A stretch of 64,000 nucleotides of DNA from Gemmatimonadaceae bacterium (GCA_011525845.1 WYBP01000017.1:235024-299023), one strand, 5' to 3'; counted from the stretch's first letter, positions 17,279 to 26,151 are shown. Made by a program: numbers and translations. The notes: generated from the letters alone by a model not told the origin.

Positions 17279-17992
17279 TCAGCGGCTGATCGTGCCCCAG
17301 ACGCCGATGCTGGCGTCCGCGGCCCCGCTCGCCACGAGGAGCGACTTGGGCAGCTCGATCACGATCGCGAGCGTATTGAACGGACGCAGCAGGTCCACGC
17401 CGGGGTTGCGGAACTGCGAGGCCGTGGGCGTGGAGGGCCCCGAGAGCGGCCCGGTCGACGGGCGACGGTCCGGGACGATGTTGAAGAACTGCTCGAGGTC
17501 GATCACGAAGGGATCGGCCCGGAGTCCGGCGAACGCCTGGATGCCGTTCGCGCCGCTCGCGACCGACCCGACCTGGCCGCGGACGAGCGGCCCCGCGTCG
17601 ATGAGCATCGCCCGGGTGCCGGTCATCTCCGGTGCCACCGGACCGCGGATGGAGTAGCGCTGCGCGGCGCCCACGGCGTCGTCGAAGGTCACCTGGAACA
17701 CCAGGTCCTCGACCGCATCGCCTGTGCGATCGACCTTGAGCTGGTAGAGCAGGTTCGGGTCGAAGGACGCGCTCGTGCCGGCGATCGGCGACGAGGTGGT
17801 CATCACGAGCGTGATTCGGTCCGCGGCGGCGCCGGGGAACGCGTACACGTCGTTGATGTCCATGCGCGGGTTCAGCTCGACCTCAGGGGTATCCTGATGG
17901 TCCGACGCGAGGACCGCGTTCGCGACGAGGATGGTGCTCGCGCCGAGCGCGAGGAGGCCGGCGATACGCCGGGCCGGGCGGGACAGCTGCAT
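17279..17992 (-). CDS. DUF4331 N-terminal-half exported protein
   Basis: A 237-residue protein with a cleavable signal (ends near VLAS, about residue 29) directly followed by the DUF4331 hallmark SDHQDTP and M-D-I-N-D-V-Y-A-F-P-G. It continues with strands NLLYQLKVDRTGD and LVFQVTFDD and stops after NTLAIVIELPKSLLV ... IGVWGTISR, where a full-length DUF4331 protein would continue into its second half. The start ATG 17992 has a strong GGAAGGAG site. It is first of a five-gene cluster (DUF4331-N, DUF4331-C, TPR, HupE/UreJ, DUF6702-like) that ends at the 14256-14292 hairpin. A 137-nt gap separates it from the sigma/anti-sigma operon upstream. Confidence 0.8.
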   Translation of the reverse strand: MQLSRPARRIAGLLALGASTILVANAVLASDHQDTPEVELNPRMDINDVYAFPGAAADRITLVMTTSSPIAGTSASFDPNLLYQLKVDRTGDAVEDLVFQVTFDDAVGAAQRYSIRGPVAPEMTGTRAMLIDAGPLVRGQVGSVASGANGIQAFAGLRADPFVIDLEQFFNIVPDRRPSTGPLSGPSTPTASQFRNPGVDLLRPFNTLAIVIELPKSLLVASGAADASIGVWGTISR

Positions 17993-18129
17993 GCCGACTC
18001 CTTCCAGTGGGATCGAGGGAGCCCCGGCCGCGACTAGCGCGCGCCTGGGCGGGTGATCACCACTGCTACGACACGACCCCCGCGGACGGATGTGTGATCC
18101 TGCTCACCAACCGGGAGGGCCCGCGCGCG

Positions 18130-18963
18130 TCAGCTCGCGGGGAAGCTCCCGCCCATGAAGGGGGCGGTGGTGGGCTGCTCGGAGCCCCCCTTCGGCTCCA
18201 CCGACACGAGCACCGCCGTGACGCCGGCCGTGCTGGGCGGGAGCGTGAGCGACTCGACCAGGGCGTGGCCGTCGGCGTCGGAGTTGAAGACCCCGAGGGA
18301 GACGGGTTTCCCGTCGACGAGGGCCCAGATCTGGTAGTCGCGACCGTCCGGTGCCGGCGAGAGCCGGAAGACGTGCGCGACCGCCGTCCCCTGCTTCGCG
18401 TTCCAGAAGAACTGCATCCCCGGCGCGGTGGCGCCGCCGTCGGCGGGATGGAGATAGACCACCTTCAGGTCGCGCTCGGCCTCGAGGAGCGTGTTCAGGG
18501 TGCGCTCCCTCGCCGCGAGGCGCGCATCGAGCGCGGCGACGGACGACCGCATGGCGTCGAGCTCCCCTCGCAGCACGACGGCACCGGCGGCAAGGCCGAC
18601 GGCGAGCACCAGGCTCGCGGCGAGGGAGACGGGCACCCAGCGCGGCAGTGGAGCCCGCCCCGACAGCCGCTGCCCCGACGGTACCGCCGACACGGCCGCC
18701 CCGCGCACGGGCGCCGCCGGGACGGACTTCTGCTTCTCCGTCGCGACCGCGTCCAGCAGGCGCGCACGAAGATCGGGCGATGGCGCCACGGAGCGCGCGG
18801 TGGCCAGCGAGGTCGCGACGTCGCGATAGGCGGCGACCTCGAGCGCCAGCGACTCGTCCTCCCGCACCGCGCGCTCGACGGCCGCCGTCTCCTCGGGCGT
18901 CGTCGCCCCGGCGGCATACAGCGGCGCCAGCTGCAGCAGCTCGTCGCGCGAATACGGCGTCAC
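18130..18963 (-). CDS. RskA-type anti-sigma factor
   Basis: A 277-residue single-pass membrane protein. The N-terminal ~90 residues are the cytoplasmic sigma-binding domain (ELLQLAPLYAAGATTPEE ... AVERAVREDESLALEV). It lacks the HxxxCxxC zinc motif, as RskA members often do. One membrane segment is at about 109-131, followed by a coiled-coil-like stretch (MRSSVAALDARLAARERTLN) and a periplasmic RskA domain containing NAKQGTAVAHVFRLSPAPDGRDYQIWALVDGKPVSLG, a typical C-terminal RskA/anti-sigma-K pattern. Its ATG overlaps the stop of the ECF sigma gene (ATGA). It is expected to hold the adjacent sigma factor inactive until a signal triggers its cleavage. Confidence 0.9.
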   Translation of the reverse strand: MTPYSRDELLQLAPLYAAGATTPEETAAVERAVREDESLALEVAAYRDVATSLATARSVAPSPDLRARLLDAVATEKQKSVPAAPVRGAAVSAVPSGQRLSGRAPLPRWVPVSLAASLVLAVGLAAGAVVLRGELDAMRSSVAALDARLAARERTLNTLLEAERDLKVVYLHPADGGATAPGMQFFWNAKQGTAVAHVFRLSPAPDGRDYQIWALVDGKPVSLGVFNSDADGHALVESLTLPPSTAGVTAVLVSVEPKGGSEQPTTAPFMGGSFPAS

Positions 18964-19544
18964 GAGGCGATCTCCTTCGCGAGTGGGGCCAGCAGTTCCC
19001 GCAGACGCATCATCCCCGACCGTATCCTGGTCTTCACGGTGCCGAGCGGCTCCGACAGGCGCTCGGCGATCTCCACGTGCGTGAGTCCCTCGAAGAGCGC
19101 CAGCTCGATGGCGGCCCGCTGCCCCTGCGGCAGTGATGCGAGCGCCGCCTCCACCCGCGTGCGCGTCTCCCGCTCCTCCACCGTCGCACTCGGGTCGGCC
19201 CCGATGCTCTCGTCCACGAGCACCACCGGTGCCGCACCGTCGTCCCCGAGCGGCTCACGCCGTTCCCGCCGCGCGGTGGCACGCACGTGGTCCAGCGCAC
19301 GACTGCGCGCGATGGTGCTGAGCCAGCCGAGCACGGACCCGCGCTCCGCGTCGAACGTCCCCGCCGAGCGCCACGCCTGGAGGAACACCTTCATCAGCAC
19401 CGACTCCGCCTCCGATCGCTCGCGGACCACGCGCATCACCTGGCCGAGGAGCCGGGCGGCATGCCGGTCGTAGAGCGCAGCGAGCGCGCGCTCATCCCCG
19501 GCCTCCATGGCTGCTACGAGCGGACGGTCGTCGGCGGATGTCAC
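18960..19544 (-). CDS. ECF sigma factor (SigK-like)
   Basis: A 194-residue sigma-70 family ECF factor. Region 2 is seen as DERALAALYDRHAARLLG and VLMKVFLQAWRSA, and the region-4 helix-turn-helix as LPQGQRAAIELALFEGL followed by THVEIAERLSEPLGTVKTRI. GTG 19544 is chosen because the usual D-x2-L-V-x2-M-x-x-G-D-x-x-A start lies just before the internal ATG 19508, which would cut into region 2; the Shine-Dalgarno is weak. It starts 2 nt after the cyanophycinase-like stop and overlaps its anti-sigma gene by 4 nt, so it is made with its own inhibitor and with two secreted proteins that are probably part of its regulon. Confidence 0.92.
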   Translation of the reverse strand: MTSADDRPLVAAMEAGDERALAALYDRHAARLLGQVMRVVRERSEAESVLMKVFLQAWRSAGTFDAERGSVLGWLSTIARSRALDHVRATARRERREPLGDDGAAPVVLVDESIGADPSATVEERETRTRVEAALASLPQGQRAAIELALFEGLTHVEIAERLSEPLGTVKTRIRSGMMRLRELLAPLAKEIAS

Positions 19545-19546
19545 GC

Positions 19547-20452
19547 CTAGCGGTTCGGCACGGGACTCGTGCCGTACGACACCACGCGACGCGCCTTCAT
19601 GTCGTACACGTCGCCGGGGCCGAGCACGAACCAGGACTTCTCCCAGGGCTGGGTGACTCGCGTGTTGTCGTGGACCGCGACCTTCCATCGCCCCATCACG
19701 TGGAAGCGGTCCCCCTCGACGATGATCGCCGTGCCCTCGGAGAGGCCGATGCCGAGCAGGTTCGGGAAGCGCTTGATGACCGGGATGAGGTCGTCCCACC
19801 GGTCGCGGGCGTCGATGTGCTGGTCGATCGCGGACCGGCGCAGGAACCCGAAGCCATCCTGGTGGTTCGGCTCGTCCGTCATCATGATGTCGGAGCCGGC
19901 GGTGGCGCCCCGCACGAGGTAGGCGCCCTGGATCGTCGCACCGGCCGAGGAGCCGGCGATCACCCCGCCCCGCTTGAGCACGTCGTGGAACGCCGTGTAG
20001 GTGCGCGTCCCGGCGTACGAGTCGACGATGTTCCACTGGCGGCCGCCGACGAACCAGACGCCGTCGGCGTCCGCGAGGATCGAAGCGAAGGCCTCCGTGT
20101 CGGCGACCTTGGGGTCGTGGGTGTGGAGCATGCGGACGTTCTTGAGTCCGCGCGCCTTCCAGCTCGCGACCACCTGCTCCTCGACGTACGGGACGGGCGT
20201 GCCGTCCGGGCGCCGGTTGCCGCCGGCGGTGGGCACGATCACGAATCGCTTGTCGGGCCCGCCCGCGAGGGCGATGAACCTCTCGATGATCCCGGTGCCC
20301 TCGAGGTTCCCGCCCCCGACGATCAGGAGCTTCCCCGCGGGCGGTCCGTACTCCGGCGCGCCCTGGGCGGCGGCCGGACGGGCGCCGACCGCCGTGGCGA
20401 CGAGGAGCGCTGCAGCGATCGCCGCGCGCGCAGGGCCCGCGAGCGCCGTCAC
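19547..20452 (-). CDS. Exported cyanophycinase-like peptidase (S51 family)
   Basis: A 301-residue protein with an Ala-rich signal peptide (to about 30, RPAAAQG). The class-I-glutamine-amidotransferase-like S51 fold is visible: LLIVGGGNLEGTG, FVIVPTAGG, and the nucleophile elbow GVIAGSSAGATIQG with Ser in G-S-S-A-G. The TDEPNHQDGFGFL segment then ILIGLSEGTAIIVEG-like IGLSEGTA fit cyanophycinase. Classic cyanophycinase cleaves multi-L-arginyl-poly-L-aspartate; S51 also contains dipeptidase E (alpha-aspartyl). With a signal peptide it would act outside the cytoplasm. GTG start 20452 overlaps the stop of the upstream metalloprotease gene (GTGA). Confidence 0.85.
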   Translation of the reverse strand: MTALAGPARAAIAAALLVATAVGARPAAAQGAPEYGPPAGKLLIVGGGNLEGTGIIERFIALAGGPDKRFVIVPTAGGNRRPDGTPVPYVEEQVVASWKARGLKNVRMLHTHDPKVADTEAFASILADADGVWFVGGRQWNIVDSYAGTRTYTAFHDVLKRGGVIAGSSAGATIQGAYLVRGATAGSDIMMTDEPNHQDGFGFLRRSAIDQHIDARDRWDDLIPVIKRFPNLLGIGLSEGTAIIVEGDRFHVMGRWKVAVHDNTRVTQPWEKSWFVLGPGDVYDMKARRVVSYGTSPVPNR

Positions 20453-22926
20453 TTCTGCCTCAGGCTCGCACCGATGATCCGCCCGCGCGAGTCGAGGATG
20501 TAGACCGGTCCGCGATAGATGTCGTCGACCATCTCGACGCCGTTCGGCGTCCCCGAGCCCTCGGCGCGGATGCTGAGCGAGAGGAAGAAGGGGTCCGCGT
20601 TCGCGGTGTTCACCGTGTACCCGAGGTCCTGCATGGAGCGCACCGTGAGCATGCTCATCGGGTTCGTGCCGGCATTGATGAAGCCGGTCATGAGCTCGTT
20701 CACGAGGACGCTCTCCCGCCAGTGCGAGTCGCGGGTCCCGGCCCCGCCCTGCGAATTCTCGACCGGGACCTTGCCGCCACCCGTGTACGTGGCGCCGCCG
20801 ATCGCGTCGAAGCCGGCCACGGAGTTGACGCCCGTGAATCGCGTGTCCACCCCCGCGCTGCTCGGGAGCGAGGGCTGCAGGAGGAGTCCGGTGCGGTTCC
20901 AGAGGGTGCCCACGCCGAGCACGTGCCCCATCTCGTGCATGATGACCGCGTTCAGGCGCCCGGACGACTCGAGGCCCGCGAGGTCGTCGATGTCGAATCG
21001 CATGGTGCCCACCACCGTGAGGCCGGTGGCACCGGACCGCAGCGCGCACGGTCCCGCGGACCCGAGGATCTGTCCGGGTCCGTCGATCGGCTCGAGCGTC
21101 GCGAAGATCAGGAGGTCGTCGACCGTCTCGTTCAGCCCGGGACCGCTGCACTGGCCCGGGGAGAGCACGACCGGCTGCGCCGGGAGGTCGTTCGTGAGGA
21201 CCGACTCCCACTTCGCCGCCGCGGCGCTGAACGCCTGCAGCTGCGCCAGCGTGGGCAGCGCCTTGAACTTCAGGTCGATGTTGAAGCCCGCCGTGGAGGC
21301 ATTGCCGCTGGCCGAGAACATCGCGGGGCTGCCCAGCACGGTCTCGGTGGACGCCACGGTCGCCGCGAGGACGTTCGCACCCGCCGCGAGCGTCCAGCTC
21401 CCGAGCGTCGCGACGCCCGAGGCGTTCGTGGTCGCGTTGGCACCCGTGATCGCGCCCACCGAGGGCACGATCGCGAAGGTGACCTGCGCCCCGTTCACCG
21501 GGTCTCCCAGCGCGTCCGTCACGCGCACCGAGGGCGCGATGGGCACGCTCGCGCCCGGGGCGACCACCTGGGAGTTGCCGCCGGTGACGGTGATGGCGGT
21601 CGGCACGCCCGGGACCGCCTCCACGACGGAGAGCGCGTACGTCCCGAACTGGCCGGGGTCGAAGCTGCGCGCACGGATGAGGTACGTGCCCGCGGGAAGC
21701 TGGATCACGATGCGCGAATCCTGCACGACGCCGGGGACGATGTCGTCGTGCTCCGCGATGAGCGTGCCCGTCGCCGCGTTGAAGAGCTTGAGGTAGGCGT
21801 CGAAGCTCGCGGTCATGCCGATGATGACCCAGGTCTGGGCCGCGAGCTCGAGGGAGTAGAGGTCGTAGTTCGTCGCCTCGTTCGCGCTGCAGTCGGTCGC
21901 GGCGAGGGTGCCATTGATGGTCCCGCCGAGCACGATCGAGGGCGCGCCGCCTGCACTGCAGGGATCGAGCGTCGCGGTGGCCGTGAAGTTGACGGCGGGA
22001 AGGCCCGCCACCGTCGCCTGCAGCGTGTTCGGACCGACCGCCGGCCCGAGCGTCCAGCTCCCCACCGTCGCGATGCCGCTCGCGTTGGTCGTGGCTGCGC
22101 CACCGGTGATGCTGCCACCGCCCCCGGTCACGGAGAAGGTCACCGCGGCCCCGGCGACGCCGTTCCCGAGCGCGTCACTGAGCTTCACCGCGGGGGGCAC
22201 GGGCACGGCCGTGCCGAAGGGAGCCGACTGGCCGTTCCCGGCCGCCGTCGGCGCGAAGTCGAAGGTCGTGGCCGGGCCCGCGAGTGCGGTCGCGGTGAAG
22301 GTCGAGAAGACCGACGCGCCCGTGACGGAGACCGAGACGAGCTGCGGGACCGAGGTGTTCGTGCCGAGGGTCCAGGTGGTGGAGACGATCCCATCGGCCG
22401 CGGTGGTGGAGGTCGGCGTGCCGACCGACCCGGAACCGGAGGTGACCACGAAGTTCACGGACTGGCCCGCCATCGGGGAGCCGAGGCGATCATGCACGCG
22501 CGCCTGCAGCGGCATGGCCAGCGGGGTGCCGATGGTGGCGCTCTGCCCGTTGCCGCTCAGCGCCGTCGGCGCCACGGCCACCTGTGCCACCGTCACCGCC
22601 ACCATCGCCGTCGCGGTCCCGGAGGTCGCGGTGACCTGCGCGGTGCCGTTCGTGACGGCGGTGATCAACCCCGTCTGGTCGACGGTCGCCACGGTCGGGG
22701 TCAGGGACGCCCAGGTGACCACGGCCCCCGACATGATCTCATCGTTCTGGTCCCGCACGGCCGCCGAGAGCTGCCGCGTGGCACCGAGCGCGTCGAGCGC
22801 GACGGTGGTCGCGGTCACCTGGACGGTCGTCGCGCGCGGCGGCGCGGTGGAGTCGCCGCAGGCGGTGAAGAGGGCAGCGCCGAGCAGGAGGCTCGCGGCG
22901 CGCGCGGGGAGCTTGAACGTGGGCAT
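20449..22926 (-). CDS. Leishmanolysin-like zinc metalloprotease lipoprotein with Ig-like domains
   Basis: An 825-residue lipoprotein, lipobox FTAC with Cys23. Residues about 33-115 form a Big2 domain (VQVTATTVALDALGATRQL ... VTVAQVAV). Three further Ig-like segments of the A-L-S-G-N-G-Q-S / T-T-N-A-S-G-I-A-T type follow to about 540, with an inserted pre-peptidase-C-like domain (about 335-420, NYDLYSLELAA ... TYLIRARSFDPGQFG). The C-terminal catalytic domain has HEMGH (His664, Glu665, His668) and a distal His735 before a W and NELMTGF, the arrangement of leishmanolysin/M8-type proteases. It is first of an operon with the cyanophycinase-like peptidase, ECF sigma factor and anti-sigma. Probably a surface protease. 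Confidence 0.88.
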   Translation of the reverse strand: MPTFKLPARAASLLLGAALFTACGDSTAPPRATTVQVTATTVALDALGATRQLSAAVRDQNDEIMSGAVVTWASLTPTVATVDQTGLITAVTNGTAQVTATSGTATAMVAVTVAQVAVAPTALSGNGQSATIGTPLAMPLQARVHDRLGSPMAGQSVNFVVTSGSGSVGTPTSTTAADGIVSTTWTLGTNTSVPQLVSVSVTGASVFSTFTATALAGPATTFDFAPTAAGNGQSAPFGTAVPVPPAVKLSDALGNGVAGAAVTFSVTGGGGSITGGAATTNASGIATVGSWTLGPAVGPNTLQATVAGLPAVNFTATATLDPCSAGGAPSIVLGGTINGTLAATDCSANEATNYDLYSLELAAQTWVIIGMTASFDAYLKLFNAATGTLIAEHDDIVPGVVQDSRIVIQLPAGTYLIRARSFDPGQFGTYALSVVEAVPGVPTAITVTGGNSQVVAPGASVPIAPSVRVTDALGDPVNGAQVTFAIVPSVGAITGANATTNASGVATLGSWTLAAGANVLAATVASTETVLGSPAMFSASGNASTAGFNIDLKFKALPTLAQLQAFSAAAAKWESVLTNDLPAQPVVLSPGQCSGPGLNETVDDLLIFATLEPIDGPGQILGSAGPCALRSGATGLTVVGTMRFDIDDLAGLESSGRLNAVIMHEMGHVLGVGTLWNRTGLLLQPSLPSSAGVDTRFTGVNSVAGFDAIGGATYTGGGKVPVENSQGGAGTRDSHWRESVLVNELMTGFINAGTNPMSMLTVRSMQDLGYTVNTANADPFFLSLSIRAEGSGTPNGVEMVDDIYRGPVYILDSRGRIIGASLRQK

Positions 22927-23004
22927 ATGCGCTCAGAATTACGGGGCGGACGAGGGTGGGTCAATCACGGAGGAGCGGCGCGCGCGGGGCGCCGGGAGCA
23001 ATCC

Positions 23005-23493
23005 CTACGGCAGCGCGGTGTAGTGGCCGTGGATGCAGAGCCACCGCCCGTTCTCCCGGACGAAGATCCGCGTGGACTTTCCCCGGCTGGTGAAGCGCTG
23101 CCCCCCACTATACCCCTCGTCCGTCCAGTAGTAGGTGATCCAGGCCACATCCCCCCGCACGGTCACCTCGGGCTGGTGCATCTCGGTGTGCACCCCGGTC
23201 GCGCGCCGGAGATAGCCGGTGATGCTCCGCACCTCGAGCGCCTTCCCGGACGCCAGGTAGGGGTCGTTCTCGCCGAACTGCGTGAAGTCGGGATGGACGT
23301 ATGTCGCGTACCGTTCGGCGTCCCCCGCCTCGATGGCCGCCCACATCGCGACGAGGGTCGCCTTCACGGCCTCGGCGTCGCGCGCCGCGGCGGTGGCCGC
23401 CTGCGCCTGGAGTGCCGGGGCCCCCGCGACGGAGAACGCGAGGGAGAAGGCCACCGGGAACGCGAGGAGTGCTGCAAGGGAGCGCGCGCGCAT
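23005..23493 (-). CDS. Exported NTF2-like (SnoaL/DUF4440) protein
   Basis: A 162-residue protein with a signal peptide (to about 30, APALQAQA). The mature part is a standard NTF2-like cone: A-V-K-A-T-L-V-A-M-W-A-A-I-E-A-G-D-A-E-R-Y-A-T-Y-V, HPDFTQFGENDPYL, and the strands VTVRGDVAWITYYW and RIFVRENGRWLCIHGHYTAL. The family covers enzymes and ligand-binding proteins, so the function cannot be read. It starts 24 nt after the Kelch gene's stop, in the same orientation, and may be the last gene of the 26032-23005 transcript. Confidence 0.75.
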   Translation of the reverse strand: MRARSLAALLAFPVAFSLAFSVAGAPALQAQAATAAARDAEAVKATLVAMWAAIEAGDAERYATYVHPDFTQFGENDPYLASGKALEVRSITGYLRRATGVHTEMHQPEVTVRGDVAWITYYWTDEGYSGGQRFTSRGKSTRIFVRENGRWLCIHGHYTALP

Positions 23494-23517
23494 CGATCGA
23501 TCCTCAGGAAGGGTTGT

Positions 23518-24591
23518 TCAGAGTGGGCAGAGCCCGAGTCGCCACCGGACCACCGCGCGCGAGACGACGCGGTCGGTCGTCATGCCCCCGACGATCCACC
23601 CCGTGTCGCCGCGGATCAGGAGACCGCGATGGTCCATCGTGGGCACGGGGGCGGGCGGCAGGAGTCGCCAGACGCGCAGCCTGGTGTCGAGCGCGACCGC
23701 GCTCGCCAGGGGCTCCGAGGGGACGCCGTCGTACCCGATCCCGTTGTAGTTGTACGGGTTGTCGGTGCCCCCCGCGAAGATCACGAAGCCGCCGCAGGTG
23801 CCGGCGGCGGCGCGGTAGCGGACCGGGGCGGGATGCGGCGGGAGCTCCTCCCACGAGATCCGCGCCGGGTGATCCGGGTCGATCGTGCCCATCCAGGCCT
23901 GCGGTTCGTTCACGTACCGGGGCCCGGTCGCGCTGCGCACGGCACCGTCGATGAAGACGATGCGCTCACCCGCCATCCCGCCGGCATGACCGAACACCCC
24001 GCGCCCCGGGACCGGCGTCCCCACACTCCACGCGTCCCGCACGACATCATAGACCTGCACGTCGCGCACGTTGTCCGTGTCGTGCCAGCCGGAGACGAGA
24101 TAGATCAGCGAGTCGCGGTAGACCCCGGAGACCGCGTCGTCCACCGGCACCGGCATCGGCCGCGCGGCGCGCCAGGCGGCGCGTGCCGGATCCCAGATGT
24201 CGACCTCGGGGACGGAGCGTTCCGCCCCGAGGGAGTCCACGGTGTAGCCGCCGAAGAGATAGACGCGACCGCGCACGACCTGCGCCGTGGCGGCGAGCCG
24301 GCCCCGGGCACCAGGCACCGGGGGGAGCGCACGCCAGGCGGTGTCCCCCTCCGCCAGTACCCAGGCGCGTCGCGTGATCCCGGACCAGGCCTTGGTGGAG
24401 TCCACGCCGAGCATCGCGAAGAGCTGCCAGCGGCCGCCGACGATCCCCGCGGCGACGGCGTGGTTGGTGACCGGCACTGGGAGCGCCGGTGCGCCGGGCG
24501 CCTCCACTGGCGGCCTCCCGTCACGGGGCGTCGTGCACCCCGCGACGCCCGCAGCGGCGACGAGCAAGAGGGCGAGGGCGCGGTTCACCAT
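23518..24591 (-). CDS. Kelch-repeat lipoprotein
   Basis: A 357-residue lipoprotein: signal MVNRALALLLVAAAGVAG with lipobox VAGC. Kelch-like repeats form a beta-propeller: units with paired Gly and spaced Tyr/Trp are GRWQLFAMLGVDS, VYLFGGYTVDS ... VDIWDP..AW, LIYLVSGWHD ... VQVYDVVRDAW, FVIFAGGTDNPYNYNGIG and GWIVGGMT. There is no catalytic motif; such proteins bind other proteins or glycans at the cell surface. The ATG 24591 is preceded by AAGGGACG. It lies 49 nt downstream of the sorbosone-dehydrogenase-like gene and upstream of the NTF2-like gene, all reverse strand. Confidence 0.8.
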   Translation of the reverse strand: MVNRALALLLVAAAGVAGCTTPRDGRPPVEAPGAPALPVPVTNHAVAAGIVGGRWQLFAMLGVDSTKAWSGITRRAWVLAEGDTAWRALPPVPGARGRLAATAQVVRGRVYLFGGYTVDSLGAERSVPEVDIWDPARAAWRAARPMPVPVDDAVSGVYRDSLIYLVSGWHDTDNVRDVQVYDVVRDAWSVGTPVPGRGVFGHAGGMAGERIVFIDGAVRSATGPRYVNEPQAWMGTIDPDHPARISWEELPPHPAPVRYRAAAGTCGGFVIFAGGTDNPYNYNGIGYDGVPSEPLASAVALDTRLRVWRLLPPAPVPTMDHRGLLIRGDTGWIVGGMTTDRVVSRAVVRWRLGLCPL

Positions 24592-24640
24592 CGTCCCTTG
24601 ATACTGCCGGGGAAGCCGGCTGTCGAGGGCCGGCCTGCGC

Positions 24641-26032
24641 TCAGCGCGCGATGCGGTCGATGCGCGTGCCGAGCAGGACGTAGAGCGACCCGTCGAGCCC
24701 GACCCCCAGTCCCGTGGGGCTCCCGCCGGTGTGGGCGAACGCGTACGCCCTGTCGTCGTTCTCGAGGTCCAGGCGGTAGATCCAGCCGGCGACGTAGTCC
24801 GCGAAGAAGTAGTCGCCCACGTAGTCGCTCCCGAAGAGCGCAGTCGCAGGGTTGTAGAACGCACCGCCCACAATCGCGCCGCCGTTGAAGAGCGTGGGGC
24901 TCGACGAGCGCCCGTAGGCGAGCACCGGCGTGTCGAACGCCGGGATGGACGTCGCCCCCTCGGTGGAGGGCCAGCCATAGTCCGCACCGGCCCGTCCGAG
25001 GTTGATCTCCTCCCACGAGGACTGGCCCACGTCGTTGATGTGCATCCGCCCCGTGCCGGGCTGGATCGCGAAGGTGTAGGGGTTCCGCAGCCCGCGCGCC
25101 CAGATCGCCCGGTTGTGGCCCGTGGTCTGGGCGAAGAACGGGTTGTCACCGGGGATCGAGCCGTCCGCGTTGAAGCGCAACATCTTGCCGAAGGGCGAGG
25201 TGAGCAGGGGCGCGAGTGCACCGTTCGCGTTGTCACCCACGGCGACGTAGAGCTTGCCATCCGGGCCGAACGCGAGGGCGCCGCCGTTGTGGTTCGTGGC
25301 GGCCGAGAGCGGCGGCAGGTCCACGAGGATCTCCTCGGCCGACCCCGCCACGTCCCCGAAGGCCGCGAAGCGGCTGATCCGATTGTGCGTGCCGCCCTCG
25401 GTGGTCGTGTAGTAGACGTACACCCAGCCCATCGACCCGAAGCCGGGGGAGAGCGCCACCCCGAGGAGTCCCCGCTCGCCGCCGGTGAGAGCGTTCACCG
25501 TGGCGAAGGGCTGCGTCTGCAGGACCCCGTCCCGCACCACGCGGATGGCGCCGCCGATCTCCGTCACGAAGAGCCGGCCGTCGGGCGCGACGGCGAGCGA
25601 GGTGAGGAGCCCGCCGAATCCCTGGACGAATGGCGCGCGCGTGAACCCGAGCGGGAGCGCCACGGTGCCGCCGAAGGTCACGGTCGCAGCGGACCAGGGC
25701 GACCACTTCCCCGCCGCATCACGGGCGCGGGCCCGGATGACGTGGGCCCCGGAGGTGTAGCTCGCCGTCGCGGGGAGTGTCGCCGTGTACGGCGGCGTGT
25801 CATCCTGCGCGAGGAGCACGCCGTCCACGTCGAACTGCACGAGCGAGACCCCTACGTCGTCGCTGGCGGTCGCCGTCAGGGTGACCGAGCCCGTGAGGTT
25901 GAGCGTGCCGTGGGCCGGGCTCGTGAGGGTCGCGACCGGCGCGCCGGAATCGCCGACGCCGGTGGCGGCGTCGGAGCAGGCCGTGACGAGCGCGAGGAGG
26001 GCGAACGTGGGGAGAGTGAGACGACGCAGCAT
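24641..26032 (-). CDS. PQQ-type glucose/sorbosone dehydrogenase-like lipoprotein with Ig-like domain
   Basis: A 463-residue lipoprotein (VTAC lipobox, Cys19). Residues about 30-120 are one Ig-like domain (PVATLTSPAHGTLNLTGSV ... IRARARDAAGKW). The remainder is the six-bladed propeller of the glucose/sorbosone dehydrogenase family: LAVAPDGRLFVTEIGG, LTGGERGLLGVALSPGF, VYVYYTT, NHNGGALAFGPDGKLYVAVGD, GLRNPYTFAIQP, LHVNDVGQ-like MHINDVGQSSWEEIN, and a Gly-Trp-Pro-x3-G. Members oxidise sugars with PQQ and Ca, but many homologues lack proven enzyme activity. The divergent AlkA gene begins 120 nt away. Confidence 0.85.
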   Translation of the reverse strand: MLRRLTLPTFALLALVTACSDAATGVGDSGAPVATLTSPAHGTLNLTGSVTLTATASDDVGVSLVQFDVDGVLLAQDDTPPYTATLPATASYTSGAHVIRARARDAAGKWSPWSAATVTFGGTVALPLGFTRAPFVQGFGGLLTSLAVAPDGRLFVTEIGGAIRVVRDGVLQTQPFATVNALTGGERGLLGVALSPGFGSMGWVYVYYTTTEGGTHNRISRFAAFGDVAGSAEEILVDLPPLSAATNHNGGALAFGPDGKLYVAVGDNANGALAPLLTSPFGKMLRFNADGSIPGDNPFFAQTTGHNRAIWARGLRNPYTFAIQPGTGRMHINDVGQSSWEEINLGRAGADYGWPSTEGATSIPAFDTPVLAYGRSSSPTLFNGGAIVGGAFYNPATALFGSDYVGDYFFADYVAGWIYRLDLENDDRAYAFAHTGGSPTGLGVGLDGSLYVLLGTRIDRIAR

Positions 26033-26151
26033 GTTGGGTGGACGATCGTTGCGGGGGGCCGGCCGGGCGCGCGGTCACGATGTGACGCCCCCGGCGCACG
26101 AGGGAGCCGTGGTCGTCACGCGAGGGCCGGCGGTGCACTTTGTGTGCTGTC

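Noticed and set aside
20722..24888. 1388-residue forward open frame
   Set aside because: It lies antisense to the metalloprotease, NTF2-like and Kelch genes, all with recognisable domains; its composition is Arg/Gly/Ala/His without domains. The 1029-residue frame at 1870-4959 and the 1252-residue frame at 43008-46766 on the reverse strand are rejected for the same reason.
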